Part shown: positions 6,048 through 8,577 of the stretch, in pieces
Layout: each line of letters opens with the position of its first letter
How positions within the stretch are numbered: the first letter of the stretch is position 1
Source of the DNA: Hyphomicrobiales bacterium
GTDB taxonomy: Bacteria > Pseudomonadota > Alphaproteobacteria > Rhizobiales > Afifellaceae
Length of the DNA: 8,577 nt
NCBI GenBank assembly: GCA_013812985.1
Contig: JACCSN010000135.1
Span: forward strand, 1 to 8,577
Reading direction: 5' to 3'
Translations under genes and position numbers: made by a program
Notes under the pieces: generated by a model
What the model was told of the DNA's origin: nothing
Databases searched by the model: none
The model's input: the letters and a program-made list of their open reading frames with translations, nothing else

Positions 6048-7049
6048 ATGGCGCAGCCGCGGATCATGAAGGCCGTTTCGATCTCAGAACCCGGCGGGCC
6101 GGACGTGCTTGTGGTGGAGGAGCGGCCGGTCCCTATTCCGGGCGACGAGGAGATTCTCGTCGCCGTCGCCGCGGCCGGGGTGAACCGGCCCGACGTGATG
6201 CAGCGGAAAGGTCATTATCCACCGCCTCCCGGCGCGCCCGACGTCCCCGGCCTGGAGATTTCGGGATTGGTGGCGCGAGTGGGCGGCGCGGTCTCGCGCT
6301 GGAAAACAGGCGACCCGATCGTCGCCCTCGTGCCGGGCGGCGGCTACGCCGAGTTCTGCACGGTGCACGAATCGACCGCCCTGCCGCTGCCTGAGCCGCT
6401 GACCCTTGTGGAAGGCGCCGGCATTCCGGAGACGACCTTCACGGTCTGGCACAACGTCTTTCAGCGAGGGCAGTTGCGGCCGGGCGAATGGCTGCTCGTC
6501 CATGGCGGGACCAGCGGCATCGGCACGACGGCCATCCAGCTCGCCAAGGCCTTCGGCGCGTTTGTCGCCACCACCGCGGGGTCCGACGATAAATGCCGGG
6601 CGGCGAAGCGGCTCGGCGCCGACGCGGCGATCAACTACCGCACGACCGACTTCGTCGGAGCGGTGCGCGAGGCGACCGGGGGTCGCGGGGCCGACGTGAT
6701 CCTCGACATGGTGGGCGGCGATTATCTCGGACGTAACATCGATGCCGCCGCCGACGAGGGGCGCATCGTGCAGATCTCCACGCTCGGCGGCGCGGTGACG
6801 GAGGTGGATCTGCGAAAGATCATGGGCAAGCGCCTGACGCTCACCGGCTCGACGCTCCGCGCCCGGCCGGTCGCCTTCAAGGCGGAGCTGGCGCGCGTCA
6901 TCGAGGAGGCGGTGTGGCCGATCATCGCCGGCGGCCGCTACAAGCCGGTGATCGACCGGCTGTTTTCCCTCCACGAAGTGGCCGAGGCGCACCGCCGGAT
7001 CGACGGCGGGGAGCATATCGGCAAGATCATCCTGACGATGACGGATTAG
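6048..7049 (+). CDS. NAD(P)H quinone oxidoreductase, PIG3 type (zinc-free MDR family)
   Basis: The 333-residue protein is a medium-chain dehydrogenase/reductase of the quinone oxidoreductase branch, closest in pattern to the PIG3 (TP53I3-like) group. It should reduce quinones with NADPH in the cytoplasm. The N-terminal GroES-like domain (about 7-125) shows MKAVSISEPGGPDVL, VNRPDVMQRKGHYPPPPG (45-62) and GLEISG. The Rossmann part carries the nucleotide-binding motif HGGTSGIGTTAIQLAKAFG from 152. The catalytic and structural zinc cysteines of alcohol dehydrogenases are absent, as expected. The start at 6048 follows GGTGGAG (6035-6041) by six bases. The ATG at 6018 adds ten residues without a ribosome binding site, and MKAVS (6066) is a further in-frame choice. 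The gene is divergent from DUF1192 and convergent with the amphi-Trp gene. I found no clear promoter in front of it. Confidence 0.93.
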   Translation: MAQPRIMKAVSISEPGGPDVLVVEERPVPIPGDEEILVAVAAAGVNRPDVMQRKGHYPPPPGAPDVPGLEISGLVARVGGAVSRWKTGDPIVALVPGGGYAEFCTVHESTALPLPEPLTLVEGAGIPETTFTVWHNVFQRGQLRPGEWLLVHGGTSGIGTTAIQLAKAFGAFVATTAGSDDKCRAAKRLGADAAINYRTTDFVGAVREATGGRGADVILDMVGGDYLGRNIDAAADEGRIVQISTLGGAVTEVDLRKIMGKRLTLTGSTLRARPVAFKAELARVIEEAVWPIIAGGRYKPVIDRLFSLHEVAEAHRRIDGGEHIGKIILTMTD

Positions 7050-7093
7050 GGCTGAAGCCTCGTCGCCATGGGATTGTGTCGCGGACCGAGGCC

Positions 7094-7130
7094 GGGAGAG
7101 CGCGTCACGTGCGCCGCCGACGCGCTCCCC
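7094..7130. terminator. Strong hairpin between convergent genes
   Basis: GAGCGCGTC (7098-7106) pairs with GACGCGCTC (7119-7127), extended by GGG (7094-7096) with CCC (7128-7130) across one bulged A. This makes a 12-bp stem with a 12-base loop. It sits midway between the oxidoreductase (+) and amphi-Trp (-) stop codons. No T run follows on either strand, so it may act only as an end-protecting or Rho-assisted structure. Confidence 0.5.
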
Positions 7131-7145
7131 ACGACCGATCCAGAA

Positions 7146-7364
7146 CTATTTGGCTGACCACTTGATCTGGAACTCGATCTCTTCCTCGCCTGCTTCGCGC
7201 TCGTGTTCGATGTTGTAGGTGGCGCGGACCGGCACGGATACCCTTTCACCGGCGATCTCGATTTCGAAGCGCTGGCCTTTCTCCAGGGAGTCCGCCAGGC
7301 GCCGAAGCTTTTGAATGAACTCAGGCAGAGGATAGTCCTTCTCGATATCTCTGTCGGATTTCAT
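7146..7364 (-). CDS. Amphi-Trp domain protein (72 aa)
   Basis: The small acidic protein fits the amphi-Trp domain family: an amphipathic helical first part (LPEFIQKLRRLADSLEKGQ, 13-31), then alternating strands (FEIEIAGERVSVPVRATYNI) and a final strand EEIEFQIKW with the conserved tryptophan (Trp69). The function of the family is not known. There is no signal peptide or membrane segment. The start is ATG 7364, four bases after the TGA of the mgtC-like gene. Its likely ribosome binding site GAGAGG (nine bases upstream) lies inside the end of that gene, so translation is probably coupled. The frame remains open to an ATG at 7412, but that extension lies wholly within mgtC coding sequence and is not family-like. 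Confidence 0.85.
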   Translation of the reverse strand: MKSDRDIEKDYPLPEFIQKLRRLADSLEKGQRFEIEIAGERVSVPVRATYNIEHEREAGEEEIEFQIKWSAK

Positions 7365-7368
7365 GTCC

Positions 7369-7887
7369 TCAGTCCTCTCCCGGATGTCGTTCGGTCGCCG
7401 CTTCGCCGTCACCGGACCGGCTATAATCAGTGGCTTGGATCACCGCCACCTTCATTTGATCGCCCGGCTCTCGCTTCATTGGCGCCATGGCCTTCAACGT
7501 GATCACGGTCACCACCGACAGCACAACGGCGATATCGTAGGCGCCCAGGCCGACCGCCGTGCCGATCGCGCCGGTCGCCCAAAGGCTGGCGGCGGTGGCA
7601 GTGCCGCGGACGGAATCCTTCAGCCTGAGGATCGCGCCACCGCCGATGAAGCCCATCCCGGTAATGAGCCCTTCGATGACGCGCGCCGTAGCTTCAGGCT
7701 CGCCTTGAAGAATGGTCTCGGCGGCTTGAATGAAGCCGCAGCTGGCGATGGCGACAAGCGGGAAGGTCCGCAGGCCCGCGCTCCGCTCTCCACGTTCCCG
7801 GTCCCAGCCGATGGGAAGCGCGAGCACGTAAGCGATCGCAAGAGCGATCACGTGAGGCACGATGTTGAACGTGCCGCTGGCGGCCAT
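7369..7887 (-). CDS. MgtC/SapB family membrane protein
   Basis: From ATG 7887 the protein has 172 residues and the hallmarks of the MgtC/SapB membrane domain: a first span (9-26) ending in IGWDRERGERSAGLRT (26-41), GMGFIGGGAILR (77-88) and TAASLWATGAIGTAVGLG (98-115), then a last span (about 118-133). It lacks the C-terminal ACT-like domain of Salmonella MgtC, so it is the short SapB/YhiD-like form. Relatives protect cells at low magnesium, in acid or in host cells, partly by acting on F1Fo-ATP synthase; that role here is inference. No good ribosome binding site precedes 7887. In-frame GTG codons inside (residues 10 and 13) are alternatives, and the open frame upstream to 7995 is arginine- and serine-rich and unlikely to be coding. 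Its last bases hold the ribosome binding site of the amphi-Trp gene. Confidence 0.88.
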   Translation of the reverse strand: MAASGTFNIVPHVIALAIAYVLALPIGWDRERGERSAGLRTFPLVAIASCGFIQAAETILQGEPEATARVIEGLITGMGFIGGGAILRLKDSVRGTATAASLWATGAIGTAVGLGAYDIAVVLSVVTVITLKAMAPMKREPGDQMKVAVIQATDYSRSGDGEAATERHPGED

Positions 7888-8008
7888 GGATTTCGGTGAG
7901 CATGAGAACTTGTCCGCCGAGGAACGGCGCCTGGTCAACCATTCGGCCGATCCGCGTCTCCGTCGCCGTATCGGCTTGGTTCGGGAGATCGACACAATCG
8001 CAAACTGA
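7886..8008 (+). CDS. Possible 40-residue small protein, divergent from mgtC
   Basis: A short frame reads MDFGEHENLSAEERRLVNHS and continues ADPRLRRRIGLVREIDTIAN before TGA. Its composition is protein-like: an acidic start, then a charged amphipathic helix, in contrast to the arginine/proline-rich shadow frames seen elsewhere. Its ATG shares two bases with the mgtC start on the other strand, within CCATGG. There is no Shine-Dalgarno sequence in front of it, and the upstream DNA is mgtC coding sequence read backwards. A leaderless or TTG-started version (7910) is possible. I recognise no family, so this is a low-confidence call. Confidence 0.3.
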   Translation: MDFGEHENLSAEERRLVNHSADPRLRRRIGLVREIDTIAN

Positions 8009-8033
8009 CCAGGTTAGCCGCCATGGCTTTGCC

Positions 8034-8062
8034 TTGCTTCGACCCTCCGGGGCACCTATAAG
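8034..8062 (+). promoter_or_regulatory. Sigma70-type promoter for trcR
   Basis: TTGCTT (8034-8039) and TATAAG (8057-8062) are separated by exactly 17 bases and face trcR. The transcript would start near 8069 with a leader of about 75 nt. Just at the start lies a small dyad, GGGAA (8062-8066) with TTCCC (8070-8074). Confidence 0.55.
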
Positions 8063-8143
8063 GGAAGAATTCCCGTCATTCCCGACGACGAACACGGCTC
8101 TCCCGGCCGACGACCCGGGGGAGCGCCAAGGGAGAATCTTGCC

Positions 8144-8577
8144 GTGACGACAGCACCGCTCATGCCGAAAGCGACGGCCGTCTGGCTGGTCGACAGCACC
8201 TCGCTCACCTTCGACCAGATCGCCAGTTTCTGCCGGCTGCATCCGCTGGAGGTGAAAGCCATCGCCGATGGCGATTCGGCCCAGGGCATCAAGGGCATGG
8301 ACCCGGTGCTCGCCGGCCAGCTGCAGCGCGAGGAGATCGTCAAGGCGGAAGCCGATCCGAGCTATCGCATGAAGGTTTCGGAGCCGAAGGTGCGGGTGCC
8401 GGAGGTGAAGCGCCGCGGGCCCCGCTACACGCCCGTCTCCAAGCGCCAGGACCGGCCGAACGCCATCCTCTGGCTGGTCAGGAACCACGCCGAGCTCAAG
8501 GACGCCCAGATCATGCGGCTCGTCGGCACCACCAAGCCGACCATCCAGGCGATCCGCGAGCGGACGCATTGGAACTC
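8144..8577 (+). CDS. trcR: TrcR / DUF1013 cell-cycle transcriptional regulator (partial, 3' end missing)
   Basis: The first 144 codons are present and the window ends inside the gene. The sequence is a near-textbook DUF1013 protein: LMPKATAVWLVDSTSLTFDQ (6-25), FCRLHPLEVKAIADGD, QGIKGMDPV, then KRRGPRYTPVSKRQDRPNAI and LWLVRNHAELKDAQIMRLVG followed by TTKPTIQAIRERTHWN. The family member TrcR of Caulobacter binds RNA polymerase and activates transcription of gcrA, a master regulator of the cell cycle. Two helix-turn-helix-like stretches are visible (about 22-44 and 117-140). The start is GTG 8144, with AAGGGAG (8128-8134) nine bases upstream. The first ATG is seven codons in and has no such site. 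A promoter with a 17-base spacer lies about 80 bases upstream. The missing part should be short, since the family is usually a little over 200 residues. The long open frame on the opposite strand is its shadow. Confidence 0.93.
   Translation, partial: MTTAPLMPKATAVWLVDSTSLTFDQIASFCRLHPLEVKAIADGDSAQGIKGMDPVLAGQLQREEIVKAEADPSYRMKVSEPKVRVPEVKRRGPRYTPVSKRQDRPNAILWLVRNHAELKDAQIMRLVGTTKPTIQAIRERTHWN

Noticed and set aside
6084..7016. 310-codon minus-strand frame
   Set aside because: It lies fully antisense to the quinone oxidoreductase and has a His/Arg/Gly-rich shadow composition.
7888..7995. N-terminal extension of the MgtC-like protein to 7995
   Set aside because: The 36 added residues are Arg/Ser-rich and unlike any MgtC start; the membrane domain begins right after ATG 7887.
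7896..8147. 83-codon plus-strand frame upstream of trcR
   Set aside because: It has no ribosome binding site, crosses the trcR promoter and ribosome binding site, and has a disordered composition. The 40-residue frame in another phase is more protein-like.
7694..8569. 291-codon minus-strand frame
   Set aside because: It is antisense to trcR and overlaps mgtC in another frame, with no domain signal.

Overview
The window reads as chromosomal DNA of a GC-rich alphaproteobacterium, most likely of the Hyphomicrobiales (Rhizobiales) or a close relative. The evidence is the set of alphaproteobacterial marker families: DUF1465 (RcdA), DUF1192, DUF1013 (TrcR), a cysteine-free L31 ribosomal protein and a MotB/OmpA hybrid peptidoglycan-binding protein. 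No tRNA, rRNA, CRISPR array, transposase or phage gene was seen.

Layout. 1-1060 (+): the end of an upstream gene, then a MotB-like inner-membrane protein with an OmpA-like peptidoglycan-binding domain. 1234-1440 (+): a 68-residue unknown protein, convergent with a secreted fasciclin-domain protein (1573-2136, -). 2252-4060 (-): an MsbA-type ABC exporter half-transporter. It is divergent from rpmE (4254-4478, +), and the promoter region between them carries an inverted repeat. 4557-4913 (+): an unknown 118-residue protein that runs tail to tail into rcdA (4921-5451, -). 5452-5730: a relatively AT-rich intergenic segment with a candidate small RNA and a near-consensus CtrA box. 5731-5922 (-): the DUF1192 protein, divergent from a PIG3-type quinone oxidoreductase (6048-7049, +). 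7146-7887 (-): an mgtC-like membrane gene and an amphi-Trp gene, apparently coupled. 8144 to the end (+): trcR, cut by the window edge.

How the genes fit together. Two genes belong to families that act in the alphaproteobacterial cell-cycle circuit: RcdA (delivery of CtrA to ClpXP) and TrcR (activation of gcrA transcription). Three more concern the envelope: the MotB/OmpA-like protein, the ABC exporter and MgtC. The rest are housekeeping genes (rpmE, oxidoreductase) or small unknowns. Transcription units are short and often face each other, with hairpins between most convergent pairs.

The most notable unexplained structure is on the minus strand at about 5577-5704. A TTTA-N7-TTAA box sits at the expected distance before three perfect hairpins, and the last hairpin is followed by a T run. 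A CCTCCC-containing unpaired linker lies between the second and third. This is the architecture of a trans-acting small RNA of about 90 nt. It lies between DUF1192 and rcdA and may be cell-cycle controlled.
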